A DNA stretch of 64,000 bases, from NCBI RefSeq assembly GCF_019345465.1, contig NZ_JAHKRC010000006.1, forward strand, positions 62,001 through 126,000. Reading direction: 5' to 3'. A model generated the notes under the pieces. It was not told where the DNA came from. It did not search any database and worked only from the letters and a program-made list of their open reading frames with translations. Position numbers and translations under genes: made by a program. The stretch is from Pseudomonas sp. NKUCC02_KPG (lineage in GTDB: Bacteria; Pseudomonadota; Gammaproteobacteria; Pseudomonadales; Pseudomonadaceae). Shown here piece by piece: positions 52,278 through 61,323 of the stretch. Positions within the stretch are counted from its first letter, which is position 1; each line of letters begins with the position of its first letter.

Positions 52278-52364
52278 TGGTGCCCGAACCCGGAATCGAA
52301 CCGGGACGCCCTTACGAGCGGGGGATTTTAAGTCCCATGCGTCTACCAGTTTCGCCATTCGGGC
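52278..52364 (-). tRNA. tRNA-Leu(TAA)
   Basis: 87 nt with encoded CCA. Acceptor GCCCGAA pairs with TTCGGGC, the anticodon loop has ACTTAAAAT (anticodon TAA), a long variable arm marks a class II tRNA, and the T-arm is CGGTTCGATTCCG. Its 3' end is the attachment site of the island to the left. Confidence 0.97.
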
Positions 52365-52633
52365 GGTAGCGCTGTGAAGCGGGTCAGGAAGGAAGGTGCT
52401 TTAGAAGTCAAAGTACTCAAGAGCCTGCGTGACAGGTGGACGAATATATAGAGCCTGCGCCGATGAGGCAAGTTCGATAGCGTTCATTCAGGTACATTTT
52501 TTTGCCTTACGGCTGAGTAAAACCTTCGGAAAATCATAGATATACCGAACGCCCCAAGGTTTGTGTCGCTAAGACGGTCGTTTCTTGGGGGCTGGTCTAG
52601 GCTGCATGCACGACGATTAAAGAAGTGGATGTG
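52365..52633. other. Intergenic, tRNA promoter region
   Basis: Holds the upstream region of tRNA-Leu (minus strand) and of the EamA gene. No gene is seen. Confidence 0.4.
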
Positions 52634-53680
52634 ATGAATACGAGTGTGGTTTACGCATTGGCTGCAGCGGCGCTGTTTGGGGCCAGTACGCCTTTGGCCA
52701 AGGTACTGGGGGCCGAGGTTCCACCGGTGATGCTGGCGGGTTTGCTGTATCTGGGCAGCGGGGTGGGGCTGCTGCTGGTGCGCTGTATTCGCGATCGAGG
52801 CTGGAAGGCGTCTGGCTTGAGTGCAGGCGAGTGGCCCTGGCTGGGCGGGGCGATTGTGTTTGGCGGGATTTTGGGGCCTGTGGCCTTGATGTTCGGTCTG
52901 ACCCTGACCAGTGGCGCCACCGCGTCGCTGATGTTGAATCTTGAACCCGTGCTGACGGCACTGTTGGCGTGGGTGGTGTTCAAGGAAAACGCCGATCGGC
53001 GGATTGTGCTGGGCATGCTGGCGATTATCGCCGGGGGTGTTGTGTTGTCCTGGCCTTCAGGCATGGCGTCAAGTGTGTCGCTCTCCTTGCTCGGGCCGCT
53101 GGCCGTCGCGTTTGCCTGTTTGTGCTGGGCGATTGACAACAATCTGACGCGCAAGGTGTCTGCTTCAGACGCGCTGTTTATTGCAGGGGCCAAAGGGTTG
53201 TTCGCAGGGCTGGTGAACTGCGCGATCGCGCTGATGATGGGCGCAAAGATTGCGCCACTTGCGGTGCTAAGCCCGACATTGCTGATCGGCTTTTTGGGCT
53301 ACGGTGTCAGTTTGGTGCTTTTTGTACTGGCATTGCGTGGCCTGGGGGCTGCGCGGACCGGAGCGTATTTCTCGACAGCACCTTTCCTGGGCGCGGCGAT
53401 CTCCATCCTGGTTCTGGGTGAGTCGGTGTCGGTGCTGTTCTGGGTCGCGGCGGCGTTCATGATGTTTGGCGTCTGGCTGCACCTGACCGAGCGCCATGAG
53501 CATGTCCATTTGCATCAGCCGTTGGAGCACACCCATCGGCATGCCCACGACGAACATCATCAGCATGAACATGATGAAGAAGTCACCGGGAACGCCCCCC
53601 ATAGTCATGCCCATCAACATCACGTGATCAGTCATAGCCATCCGCATTTTCCGGATATTCACCATCGACATCGGCACTGA
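52634..53680 (+). CDS. EamA/DMT-family transporter with histidine-rich C-terminus
   Basis: A 348-residue inner-membrane protein: ten hydrophobic helices in two EamA repeats, then a ~60-residue cytoplasmic tail with about 24 histidines (EHVHLHQPLEHTHRHAHDEHH and further clusters). EamA proteins export metabolites. Such His-rich tails bind Zn, Ni or Co and may sense or buffer metal. A GTG nine bases upstream of the ATG is also possible. The gene stands alone just outside the island and appears to be core. Confidence 0.88.
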   Translation: MNTSVVYALAAAALFGASTPLAKVLGAEVPPVMLAGLLYLGSGVGLLLVRCIRDRGWKASGLSAGEWPWLGGAIVFGGILGPVALMFGLTLTSGATASLMLNLEPVLTALLAWVVFKENADRRIVLGMLAIIAGGVVLSWPSGMASSVSLSLLGPLAVAFACLCWAIDNNLTRKVSASDALFIAGAKGLFAGLVNCAIALMMGAKIAPLAVLSPTLLIGFLGYGVSLVLFVLALRGLGAARTGAYFSTAPFLGAAISILVLGESVSVLFWVAAAFMMFGVWLHLTERHEHVHLHQPLEHTHRHAHDEHHQHEHDEEVTGNAPHSHAHQHHVISHSHPHFPDIHHRHRH

Positions 53681-53751
53681 GTGGCTGCGTGATAGATTGA
53701 GTCGCAGGGACGCCGTAACACCCAGACCTTCAATGGAGCTATAAAGCACCC

Positions 53752-54336
53752 ATGTTCGAACACATCGACTTCAATTACTTGCTGGCAACCTATGGTTATC
53801 TGGCCATTTTCATCGGGTGCCTGCTGGAGGGTGAAACCATCCTGCTGCTGGGCGGGATGGCCGCGCACCAGCATGTGCTCAAGCTCTTGCCAGTGATTGG
53901 TTACGCCAGTCTGGCGGGGATGCTGGGTGATCAGTTGCTGTTCTGGATCGGCCGGTATTTCGGCGCTCGCCTGCTGCCGCGCCTGCACAAGCAGCAGGCT
54001 GTCATCGACCGGGTCACTCAAATGATCAATCAGCATCCAGCGGTATCGATTTTTTCGGTGCGGTTTTTATATGGCATGCGGCTGGTCGGGCCGATGGTGA
54101 TTGGGGCCTGCAAGGTTTCGCCTTTGAAATTCACCTGCATCAACGCGTTGGGCGCTGCCATATGGGCAACGCTGTTTGCCAGCGCCGGGTATTGGGCCGG
54201 GGAGTTTCTGGAAGGGATGCTGGGCGACCTCAAGCCGTATCGTTTGCCGATTGCGCTAGGGGTCATTGCGCTGATGGTTGCCGTGGCCGTGGCACGTCAT
54301 TACCGGGCGAGAAGCAAGGCCGTCAAATCACTTTGA
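53752..54336 (+). CDS. DedA-family membrane protein
   Basis: A 194-residue inner-membrane protein of the DedA family, now viewed as lipid (undecaprenyl-phosphate or phospholipid) flippases. Signatures are FIGCLLEGETILLLGG near residue 23, GDQLLFWIGRYFG and FVRFLYGMRLVGPMVIG-like segment VRFLYGMRLVGPMVIGACK near residue 105. It overlaps the end of the convergent anti-sigma gene by 14 bases. Confidence 0.92.
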   Translation: MFEHIDFNYLLATYGYLAIFIGCLLEGETILLLGGMAAHQHVLKLLPVIGYASLAGMLGDQLLFWIGRYFGARLLPRLHKQQAVIDRVTQMINQHPAVSIFSVRFLYGMRLVGPMVIGACKVSPLKFTCINALGAAIWATLFASAGYWAGEFLEGMLGDLKPYRLPIALGVIALMVAVAVARHYRARSKAVKSL

Positions 54337-55045
54337 CGGCACGGCCGATAAATTGAATCGGGCCAGTAGGCTTTCCAGTCGTCGAGCCGTTGGGACCTTC
54401 AAGGGTCAGCTCAAAGAGTTGATTGGGCTCCAGCGGTGGCAAGCGATCCAGTGGCAATGACAAGGTTTGTCCAGGCTTGACCAGCCCCAGGGACACGGGG
54501 CCATCCCAGCCATCGCCCTTGGTCCAGAACTCCAGCGCCTTGTCGCTGGGCACCTGTGCGATGCCCAAGGGGATAAGCTGGATTTGTTGGCGGTTACTGG
54601 CCTGGATCACCCAGCCTGGTGCCTGATTTTGCGGTGCGACCAGTACCACCATGTAAGCAGGCGGTGAAGCTGTCGGGGCTGCGGTCAATAACACCGTGCC
54701 CAGCACCAGGGCGGCCGCCAGGCCCGCAGCTGACAGGCCGCGCCACAATGGCAGCAGGTTCCACCAGGATGTGCTGGCCTGAGTCCGGGGTACAGGGACA
54801 TTCAACGCGTTGAGACTGCGTTCGATTCGAGGCCACAGCTGCCTGGATGGCGTCTGTGCGGGCACCAGGTCGTTGAGTGGCAACAGGCGCGCTTCCCAGC
54901 GCTGCACCGCTGCTTGCAGGTCGGCTTCATGGGCCAGGCGCTGCTCGACTGAACGCCGCTGTTGCGCGTCCAGGGTTCCCAGCACGTATTCGCCCGCCAA
55001 AGCATCAAGGTCGGCCGGGTCGTTGTCTTCAGGTTTGAAAGTCAT
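54323..55045 (-). CDS. Anti-sigma factor (RskA/anti-SigK type)
   Basis: A 240-residue membrane protein. N-terminal zinc-less anti-sigma region (DLDALAGEYVLGTLDAQQRR, typical of this family), a transmembrane helix near residues 105-125 (AAGLAAALVLGTVLLTA), then a periplasmic RskA-like domain (FWTKGDGWDGPVSLGLVKPG). It holds its sigma factor at the membrane until a signal causes proteolysis. Its start overlaps the sigma gene stop by 4 bases, which ties the two by translation. Confidence 0.92.
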   Translation of the reverse strand: MTFKPEDNDPADLDALAGEYVLGTLDAQQRRSVEQRLAHEADLQAAVQRWEARLLPLNDLVPAQTPSRQLWPRIERSLNALNVPVPRTQASTSWWNLLPLWRGLSAAGLAAALVLGTVLLTAAPTASPPAYMVVLVAPQNQAPGWVIQASNRQQIQLIPLGIAQVPSDKALEFWTKGDGWDGPVSLGLVKPGQTLSLPLDRLPPLEPNQLFELTLEGPNGSTTGKPTGPIQFIGRAVKVI

Positions 55046-55605
55046 CCCATGCACTCGCGCAAGGCGCTCAAGCTGCGTTTGATCCAGGCTTTGACCGTGC
55101 CCAGGGGCGTGGCCAGTTTTTCGGCAATTTCGGCGTGGGTATAACCGTCGACGTAGGCATGCACGATGCACGTACGCCTGGCGGGTTCGAGTTGTTCGAG
55201 GCAGCCGTAAATCCGCTCGGAGCCCGTTCGCCATTCAAGGGCATCCTGCGCCTGACTGCCATCGAGGTCGGCCAGGGGCTGTAGTGCCAGTTCGCTGTCT
55301 TCGCTGACTTGAAGCTCAAGGCGATTGTCGCGCATGAAGTTCAGAGCCAGATGCCGTGTCACGCTGAAAATCCAGCCCCGTGCCGACCCGCGCTGAGGGT
55401 CAAAACTGGGAGCGCGCGTCCAGATCTTGATAAAGGCGTCATGCACGATGTCCTCGGCCAGAGCGTTGTCGCGGGCAATGCGCCTGGCAACACCGAGCAG
55501 TCGTGCGCTTTCCTGGGCATACAGGGCAACCAGCGCCTGCCGTTCACCGCGGGCGCAGGCGAACAGGCAGGCTTCATAGTCAAACAATGGCTCAGGTAGC
55601 GTCAC
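55042..55605 (-). CDS. ECF RNA polymerase sigma factor (SigK-like)
   Basis: A 187-residue sigma-70-family factor with region 2 (LLGVARRIARDNALAEDIVHDAFIKIW) and region 4 (RTCIVHAYVDGYTHAEIAEKL, LGTVKAWIKRSL). Cotranscribed with its anti-sigma partner. The DUF3455 gene 92 bp beyond its start on the same strand is a frequent neighbour and perhaps a target. The signal is not known; in related loci it is oxidative or envelope stress. Confidence 0.92.
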   Translation of the reverse strand: MTLPEPLFDYEACLFACARGERQALVALYAQESARLLGVARRIARDNALAEDIVHDAFIKIWTRAPSFDPQRGSARGWIFSVTRHLALNFMRDNRLELQVSEDSELALQPLADLDGSQAQDALEWRTGSERIYGCLEQLEPARRTCIVHAYVDGYTHAEIAEKLATPLGTVKAWIKRSLSALRECMG

Positions 55606-55697
55606 TGTATTCAGCCGTTAAAGGTGGGACATCCCCGGGGCATTACCCCAGGCTCCATCGGAGCAGCGTAGACGAGAAACGCTACAAGCCACGGATC

Positions 55698-56237
55698 TTA
55701 ACGGCTGGCCCAGAAAATGTAGTCAGCCTGATAAGGAACCACCTGGCGCTGGCCCTTGTTGACGGCCGTGCATTCGCTGCTGGGAGCCACGCCGCCTTTG
55801 AGGGCGACACGCTGGATATAGCTCACGCCGCTCATGGCGCCTTTGCCTTCAGCCGGATTGGCCTTGACCAGTTGGTACGGCAGATTGCCTGCGCCGGCGG
55901 GAGCTACCGCGAGCTGGGTGCCCGTCACTTTGGAACCGTCCAGGGCTTGCCAGGTGGCTGGCGGGCCAAAATAGGTGCCGACTTGTTTACCATTTGTGTC
56001 GTTGAGTTGGGCTTTTGGACCGACAAAAAACCATTCCATCTGACCGGGCGCATTGGCTTTTTCTTTGCACTCGTAAGTGATTTCGCCTACGCCAACTGTC
56101 GTCATCGCCATCTTGTGTCCGTCGGGAACCCTAATGTTTTCGGGCAAATCAGCCTGGGCATAGGCGACGGGCACCCCGACAAACATCACGGCGGCAAGTG
56201 TAACGCTGGCATGGCTGATCAAGCGTTTTACGTTCAT
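55698..56237 (-). CDS. DUF3455-family exported protein
   Basis: A 179-residue exported protein (signal peptide ending VAYA) of the DUF3455 family: ENIRVPDGHKMAMTTVGVGEITYEC at the start and QYQADYIFW-like end VPYQADYIFWASR. Two mature cysteines may pair. Function unknown. AGGAGATAG precedes the ATG at 56237. It lies upstream of, and in the same direction as, the ECF sigma gene. Confidence 0.88.
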   Translation of the reverse strand: MNVKRLISHASVTLAAVMFVGVPVAYAQADLPENIRVPDGHKMAMTTVGVGEITYECKEKANAPGQMEWFFVGPKAQLNDTNGKQVGTYFGPPATWQALDGSKVTGTQLAVAPAGAGNLPYQLVKANPAEGKGAMSGVSYIQRVALKGGVAPSSECTAVNKGQRQVVPYQADYIFWASR

Positions 56238-56463
56238 GTACCTATCTCCTGATGGGTTAACAGCGTAGTGGCTGTTACAGGTACTACCCGTAGGCGAGGG
56301 GTTTGGATGCAGTTGCAAAAAATAAACATGAAAGGCAAAGTCCGGGACCCGGTTGCGTGACTGAGCCCTTGGCCTAAGCTTTGAGTTACAGGCTCAACGC
56401 CACGGGTTTCAAGGCATTGGCAACACGCTCGCGAAGCCGGTCCGATAATAAAAGGAGATCTGG

Positions 56464-56991
56464 ATGTTTATCCGTTTATTGATCCTTGCCAGTGTGCTGG
56501 TGAGTGGCACGGTGCAAGCTGTTGAAGTTCCAAGTCCCCTTGAACAGGATCGCGGCAAAGCTCGTCCATTGGTGATTGTTGCCCGTGCCGAGGCTGATCC
56601 AACCCTGGTAGCCCTCAAGAAAGCACTCGAAGACCCGGCCACCAAACAGGCTTTCAACGAACGCAACATGGTGCTTTATACAATTGTCGGGATCACTGGC
56701 AAACGTGATGGCAAGGACCTTGAGCCCCAGAGCACGATGTCGATGATTCGCGGACTCAAGCCGGGGATGATCATTGACAAGGCCAAAGTGATCCTGATCG
56801 GCAAGGATGGCGAAAAGAAAGTCGAGACAGTCGGCGACGTTGATCTTGGCGAGCTGTTCAAAACCATCGATGCCTTGCCTTCGACTGAAAAGGAAACCCA
56901 GGCGCCGGTTGCGGTCGAGACTCCAGTCAAGGGCGCTGCTGCGGGCAAGTCGGCCAAACCGGCAAAGCAGGTCAAGGCCCTGGAAGACTGA
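56464..56991 (+). CDS. DUF4174-family exported protein
   Basis: A 175-residue protein with a signal peptide (LLILASVLVSGTVQA) and a DUF4174 thioredoxin-like domain (PLVIVARAEADPTLVALKKAL, VILIGKDGEKKV), lacking a CxxC. The tail is Ala/Lys-rich. Function unknown. A good terminator follows. Confidence 0.85.
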   Translation: MFIRLLILASVLVSGTVQAVEVPSPLEQDRGKARPLVIVARAEADPTLVALKKALEDPATKQAFNERNMVLYTIVGITGKRDGKDLEPQSTMSMIRGLKPGMIIDKAKVILIGKDGEKKVETVGDVDLGELFKTIDALPSTEKETQAPVAVETPVKGAAAGKSAKPAKQVKALED

Positions 56992-57018
56992 GAGGTCATT
57001 GAAAGACAGGCAAAAAAA

Positions 57019-57040
57019 GGCCCGCTGGGGGAAGCGGGCC
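57019..57040. terminator. Rho-independent terminator
   Basis: GGCCCGCT and AGCGGGCC form a perfect 8-bp GC-rich stem with a 6-base loop, preceded by seven A's, so it could act on both strands. Confidence 0.8.
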
Positions 57041-57229
57041 AAATGGGATTCACTAAGGAGTGGATCCAATCTAGGCCCGACGATGTGAAAGTGGTGTGAA
57101 AATCCCGTCGTCAAAACGAAAGTACACATTCAAATGTGTGTGGTAAAAATAGAGCCCAGCTGTAGCGCAATGCCAGCACTGTAATCCGATAGGGTGAGTC
57201 AACCGCTCCTCTGACTGCCGGATACCCTC

Positions 57230-57841
57230 ATGCCGTTCTCCCTTGAACTGATTACTGCCTTCGCACTGTTTGCGTTTGTCTCATCCATCACGCCCGGGCC
57301 CAACAACACCATGCTGCTGGCATCGGGCGTCAACTTCGGGTTCAGGCGCACCATTCCCCACGCGCTGGGCATCAGCTTCGGCTTCATGTTTCTGGTACTG
57401 GCGGTAGGGCTGGGGCTGGGCGGTGTGTTCAAGGCCGTGCCTGTGGCCTATACCGTGTTGCGTTACCTGGGCGCGGCCTACCTGCTGTACCTGGCCTGGA
57501 AAGTCGCCACGTCAGGGCCGGTTTCGGATTCGGATTCTGCCCAGGGCAAGCCTTTGGGGTTCTGGGGTGCAGCGGCGTTCCAGTGGGTCAATCCCAAGGC
57601 CTGGGTGATGGCCGTCGGTGCAATCACTACCTACACGCCGTCCCAGGGGTACATCGCCAATGTGTTCATCATCGCCCTGGTCTTTGCCGTCATCAACTTG
57701 CCCAGCGTGTGTGTCTGGGCAGGCTGTGGCAGCGCGTTACGCAGTGTTCTGACCAAGCCAAAATGGTTGTTGGCGTTCAATCTGACGATGGCAACTCTAC
57801 TGGTGGTGTCGCTGTATCCGATTCTGTTTGATGTTCATTGA
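57230..57841 (+). CDS. LysE/RhtB-family amino acid exporter
   Basis: A 203-residue inner-membrane exporter with the family pattern SSITPGPNNTMLLASGVNFGFRR near residue 17 and YLGAAYLLYLAWKV. About six hydrophobic segments. Exports amino acids or homoserine lactone-like compounds. The last 65 bases overlap the convergent punR gene. Confidence 0.92.
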   Translation: MPFSLELITAFALFAFVSSITPGPNNTMLLASGVNFGFRRTIPHALGISFGFMFLVLAVGLGLGGVFKAVPVAYTVLRYLGAAYLLYLAWKVATSGPVSDSDSAQGKPLGFWGAAAFQWVNPKAWVMAVGAITTYTPSQGYIANVFIIALVFAVINLPSVCVWAGCGSALRSVLTKPKWLLAFNLTMATLLVVSLYPILFDVH

Positions 57842-58736
57842 GCCACTCCTGACTCAGGGTTGGCGTGTCGCCCAAATACTCCAGTAACCAGCTCATGGCC
57901 GGGGAGTGATTTTTTTGCGACCAGGCAATGCATGAAGGGCTGGCCGGGAAGGGCCGTTGCAAGTGCAGCGCCACCAGCTTGCCCTGTTCAATCAAGGGCT
58001 GAGCCAGGTGGGCAGGGACCATGCCGACGCAGAGCCCGTCGCTGAGGCAGGCCAGCCCCGTTGCCCAGTCGGGCACCATCATTCTGCGCTGGTTGTCCAG
58101 CGTCCAGGTGTCCCGTTTGGGCAGGCTGCGGGAGGTGTCATCCATGCACAGTGAAGGGAAGGGGCGCAGGTGATCATCGCCCAGCAACCCCACAACCGAA
58201 GCCAGGGGGTGCTGTGGGCTGACCACGCACAGCCAGTGCAGAAAGCCCATGTCGCGAAAAGCAAAGCTGCCCGCCACCGGCACTGCTCGCGTGGCGCCGA
58301 TAACAATGTCGGTGCGACCGTCCACCAGCGCGTCCCACACACCGTTGTACACCTCGTACTGGACAATCAGCTCCACGTCGGGAAAGTGCCGATAGAAATC
58401 GATCACCATTTGCCGGCAGCGCGGATGCTTGATGATGGAGTCCACGGCCACCCGCAATTGACCGCTCCAGCCATTGGCAACCTGCTGGCACAGGCGACGG
58501 GTGCCCAGCATTTTTTTCATCACGTCGCGGGCTTCTTTGACAAACATCTGCCCGGCGGGCGTCAGCTCCACATCCCTGTGGCGACGAACAAACAACGGAA
58601 CGGCCAGCCACTGTTCCAACTGGCGAACGGTGTAGCTGACGGCTGAGGGGACGCGGTGCAGCTCCTGGGCCGCACCACTGAAACTGCCGTGGCGGGCTAC
58701 CGCATCAATGACATCCAACGAGTATTCGGACCACAT
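57777..58736 (-). CDS. punR: LysR-family regulator PunR
   Basis: A 319-residue regulator that matches E. coli PunR closely: [54 protein letters not shown] and [17 protein letters not shown]. In E. coli PunR activates the purine exporter punC in response to adenosine. The MFS gene next door in divergent orientation is punC-like. The ATG at 58736 aligns with the E. coli start. Confidence 0.9.
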   Translation of the reverse strand: MWSEYSLDVIDAVARHGSFSGAAQELHRVPSAVSYTVRQLEQWLAVPLFVRRHRDVELTPAGQMFVKEARDVMKKMLGTRRLCQQVANGWSGQLRVAVDSIIKHPRCRQMVIDFYRHFPDVELIVQYEVYNGVWDALVDGRTDIVIGATRAVPVAGSFAFRDMGFLHWLCVVSPQHPLASVVGLLGDDHLRPFPSLCMDDTSRSLPKRDTWTLDNQRRMMVPDWATGLACLSDGLCVGMVPAHLAQPLIEQGKLVALHLQRPFPASPSCIAWSQKNHSPAMSWLLEYLGDTPTLSQEWLNEHQTESDTATPPVELPSSD

Positions 58737-58855
58737 GGGTTTGCCTTCAAAAAATTCGATGCCAGTTGGCAATTATTATCGCTTCACAAGCTGATCCTCG
58801 GCTGGATAATGGGCGGCAGTCAACAAATTGTTTGATGGCAAGTTTTTGGGTGCAC

Positions 58856-60037
58856 ATGAAGAATTCTTTTGGTTTTACCTGTTATCTGGCCGGGCTCAGC
58901 ATGCTCGGCTACCTGGCGATGGATATGTACCTGCCTGCATTCGGCGCTTTGCGCAGTGAATTAGGGTTGTCTGCCGGCGCTGTGGGCGCGAGTCTGAGTA
59001 TCTTTTTGGCCGGTTTTGCAGTGGGGCAGTTGCTCTGGGGGCCGTTGTCGGATCGCCTGGGTCGCAAGCCGGTGCTGCTGGCGGGGCTGTCGCTGTTTGC
59101 GCTGGGGTGTGGGGGCATGTTCTGGGTTGAGAACAGCGTGTTGCTCTTGAGCTTGCGGTTCATCCAGGCCATCGGTATCTGTGCGGCGGCCGTTACCTGG
59201 CAAGCACTGGTGATTGATCGCTACCCGGCCGACAAGGCCAGCCGTGTATTTGCCGGGATCATGCCGCTGATGGGGCTCTCACCGGCGTTGGCCCCTTTGC
59301 TGGGCGCCGTGGTCTTGAGTCACTTGGGCTGGCAAGCGATCTTCGCAGTGTTGCTGGGCCTGGCGGTACTGCTGATCATTCCCACGCTGATGCTCAAGGA
59401 AAAAGCGCGCACAACACCCCGGACGGTAGCGTCAGGCGTGAGCTATTGGCAGCTTCTGCGCTCGGCACCGTTTAGTGGCAACGTGATGATCTTCGCCGCT
59501 TGCTCGGCCAGCTTCTTTGCCTGGTTGACGGCATCACCTTTTATCCTGGGCGACATGGGCTACAGCCCGAGCGATATTGGCTTGAGTTACGCGCTGCCCA
59601 CCCTGGCGTTTCTGGTGGGTGGCTACAGCTGTCGCAGTGCACTGCTGCGGGTCAGTGGCCGTACGCTGTTGCCCTGGTTGCTGGTCGCTTACTGCGCGAG
59701 CATGGTGGGGCTGTATCTGGTGGCCACGCAAACCGAGCCAACGCTGACCACCTTGCTGATTCCGTTTTGTTTGATGGCACTGGTTAACGGTGCGAGTTAT
59801 CCCATTGTGGTTGCCAATGCCTTGATGCCGTTTTCGGAAAATTCCGGCAAAGCGGCTGCATTGCAAAACACCATGCAGCTTGGCCTGTGTTTTCTGGGCA
59901 GCCTGCTGGTTTCGGCGTTTATCAGTCAGCCACTGCAAATCACCGTTGAAGTGATGCTGGCAACTGCACCCTTGGCGGTGCTGGGTTACTTGATTCAGCG
60001 GCGCAAGGCAAATGCCAAGGCATTCGTGACTTCCTGA
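58856..60037 (+). CDS. punC: MFS purine nucleoside transporter PunC
   Basis: A 393-residue, twelve-helix Bcr/CflA-type MFS protein. Shared with E. coli PunC (YdhC): [72 protein letters not shown] and [15 protein letters not shown]. Divergent from punR. The ATG at 58856 fits the family start; one at 58835 is also in frame. It exports or exchanges purine nucleosides in E. coli. Confidence 0.9.
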   Translation: MKNSFGFTCYLAGLSMLGYLAMDMYLPAFGALRSELGLSAGAVGASLSIFLAGFAVGQLLWGPLSDRLGRKPVLLAGLSLFALGCGGMFWVENSVLLLSLRFIQAIGICAAAVTWQALVIDRYPADKASRVFAGIMPLMGLSPALAPLLGAVVLSHLGWQAIFAVLLGLAVLLIIPTLMLKEKARTTPRTVASGVSYWQLLRSAPFSGNVMIFAACSASFFAWLTASPFILGDMGYSPSDIGLSYALPTLAFLVGGYSCRSALLRVSGRTLLPWLLVAYCASMVGLYLVATQTEPTLTTLLIPFCLMALVNGASYPIVVANALMPFSENSGKAAALQNTMQLGLCFLGSLLVSAFISQPLQITVEVMLATAPLAVLGYLIQRRKANAKAFVTS

Positions 60038-60060
60038 AGGTAGCGGCAGGTGGAAAATCT

Positions 60061-60345
60061 GTAGCCGCTGAGGAGTAGAACGAGGCTGCGATCGGCTGCG
60101 GAGCAGCCGTAAAACCATGGTTCGCGATTCTTCAGGTGGCACGCGATTGCCGGGTTTTGCGAGGAGTGCCTCCTCGATCGCAGCCTCGCACGGCTCGTCA
60201 GCGACTACAGGTTTCGCTACCCATCCCGTGCGTAGTCGCTGACGAGCCGTGCGAGGCTGCGTTCGGTTTGGTGCGCCACTGCGACGAAGCAGTCGTAAAA
60301 ACGGAATTCATGATTTATCAGGCATACCGGGTGTTCCGGGTTTAG
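60061..60345. repeat. REP/BIME-like repeat cluster
   Basis: Contains GTAGCCGCTGAGGAG, CGAGGCTGCGATCGGCTGCG, GCTCGTCAGCGACTAC facing GTAGTCGCTGACGAGC, and GCGACGAAGCAGTCGTAAAA, the same modules as at 25884-26150. Confidence 0.85.
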
Positions 60346-60361
60346 TGAGGTCAAAGACGGA

Positions 60362-61057
60362 TCAGGCCACATCCACCAGCACGATTTCGCTGTCTTCAAT
60401 GGCTGTCACGCGCAGTACCGACTCATCGACCACTGCCACGCCGTCACGGGCGCTGGCACGCAGGCCGTTGACTTCGATCACCCCGGTGGCAGGTACCAGA
60501 TAGGCGCGGCGGCCACTGTCCAGCCGATACTCGGCTGTTTCTCCGGCCTTGAGGTTGGCGGCGACCAGGCGTGCATCAGCGCGAATACCCAGGCTTTCGT
60601 GGTCCCCATCCTTGCCGCTGGCCAGTGTCACAAAGCCTTCGCGCTGGCCCTTGGGGAAGGGCCGGGCGCCCCAGGACGGTGCCTCGCCTTCCTTGTTCGG
60701 GATGATCCAGATCTGGAAGATCCTGGTCGGTGTCGACTCCATGTTGTATTCGCTGTGAGCAATGCCGGTGCCCGCACTCATGACCTGGACATCGCCCGCT
60801 TCAGTGCGGCCCTTGTTGCCCAGGTTGTCCTCGTGGGTGATTGCACCTTCACGGACATAGGTGATGATTTCCATGTCGCGGTGAGGGTGCTTCGGGAAAC
60901 CGGTGCCAGGGGCGATAACGTCGTCGTTCCACACCCGCAGGTTGCCCCAGTTCATACGCTGTGGATCGTAGTATTCGGCGAATGAAAAGTGGTGATGGGC
61001 ATCCAGCCAGCCGTGGTTGGCACCGCCCAGGGTAGTGAAGGGTCTGAGTTCAAGCAT
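60362..61057 (-). CDS. Pirin-family bicupin protein (YhaK-like)
   Basis: A 231-residue protein with two cupin halves. The N-terminal cupin carries the metal motif GFPKHPHRDMEIITYV and later AGTGIAHSEYN, typical of pirins; the second is degenerate. YhaK- and YhhW-type pirins respond to redox or act as quercetinases. Single gene with a normal upstream region. Confidence 0.92.
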   Translation of the reverse strand: MLELRPFTTLGGANHGWLDAHHHFSFAEYYDPQRMNWGNLRVWNDDVIAPGTGFPKHPHRDMEIITYVREGAITHEDNLGNKGRTEAGDVQVMSAGTGIAHSEYNMESTPTRIFQIWIIPNKEGEAPSWGARPFPKGQREGFVTLASGKDGDHESLGIRADARLVAANLKAGETAEYRLDSGRRAYLVPATGVIEVNGLRASARDGVAVVDESVLRVTAIEDSEIVLVDVA

Positions 61058-61323
61058 GATACGTCTCCTGTTCAGGTTGCCCGTGGGTGTGAACGGCTAC
61101 CCGGTTGATAATGGTGTGATTCTCTGTCAGGAACATATCGATAAAAAGCTTAAAAAATGCGTGTAACCAATCTAATAAATAGATGTCTAGTGTTGTCTCT
61201 AAATAGGCTTTACCTTCACTGCCTGCCCTAAACGGCTGATGCTCAAGCAATTAGCTAGATCTCTGTGCGCAATGGGGCGACCATAGCTCATCCGCCCGGA
61301 CAGCCTCACACCCTGGAGTCAGC

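Larger units (their letters stand above)
32837..52301. mobile_element. Genomic island integrated at tRNA-Leu(TAA), eroded
   Basis: Bounded by direct repeats of the tRNA-Leu 3' end, with the intact tRNA at the right and its fragment at the left. It contains typical cargo: an AB-type toxin pair, phage lysis gene remnants, NYN protein, catabolic and regulator genes, an autotransporter, repeated IS-end-like modules and gene fragments. No integrase, excisionase or transfer gene survives, and the att copies have diverged, so the island should be immobile. Content may come from more than one insertion. Confidence 0.7.

Noticed and set aside
52104..52358. N-terminal extension of the small gene at 51894 across tRNA-Leu
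   Set aside because: The codons translate the tRNA and its terminator. The ATG at 52103 with an upstream site is the sensible start.
57777..57841. 65-bp overlap of lysE and punR as a sign of a wrong call
   Set aside because: Both proteins match their families through the overlap or end in plausible tails. Convergent overlaps of this size occur.
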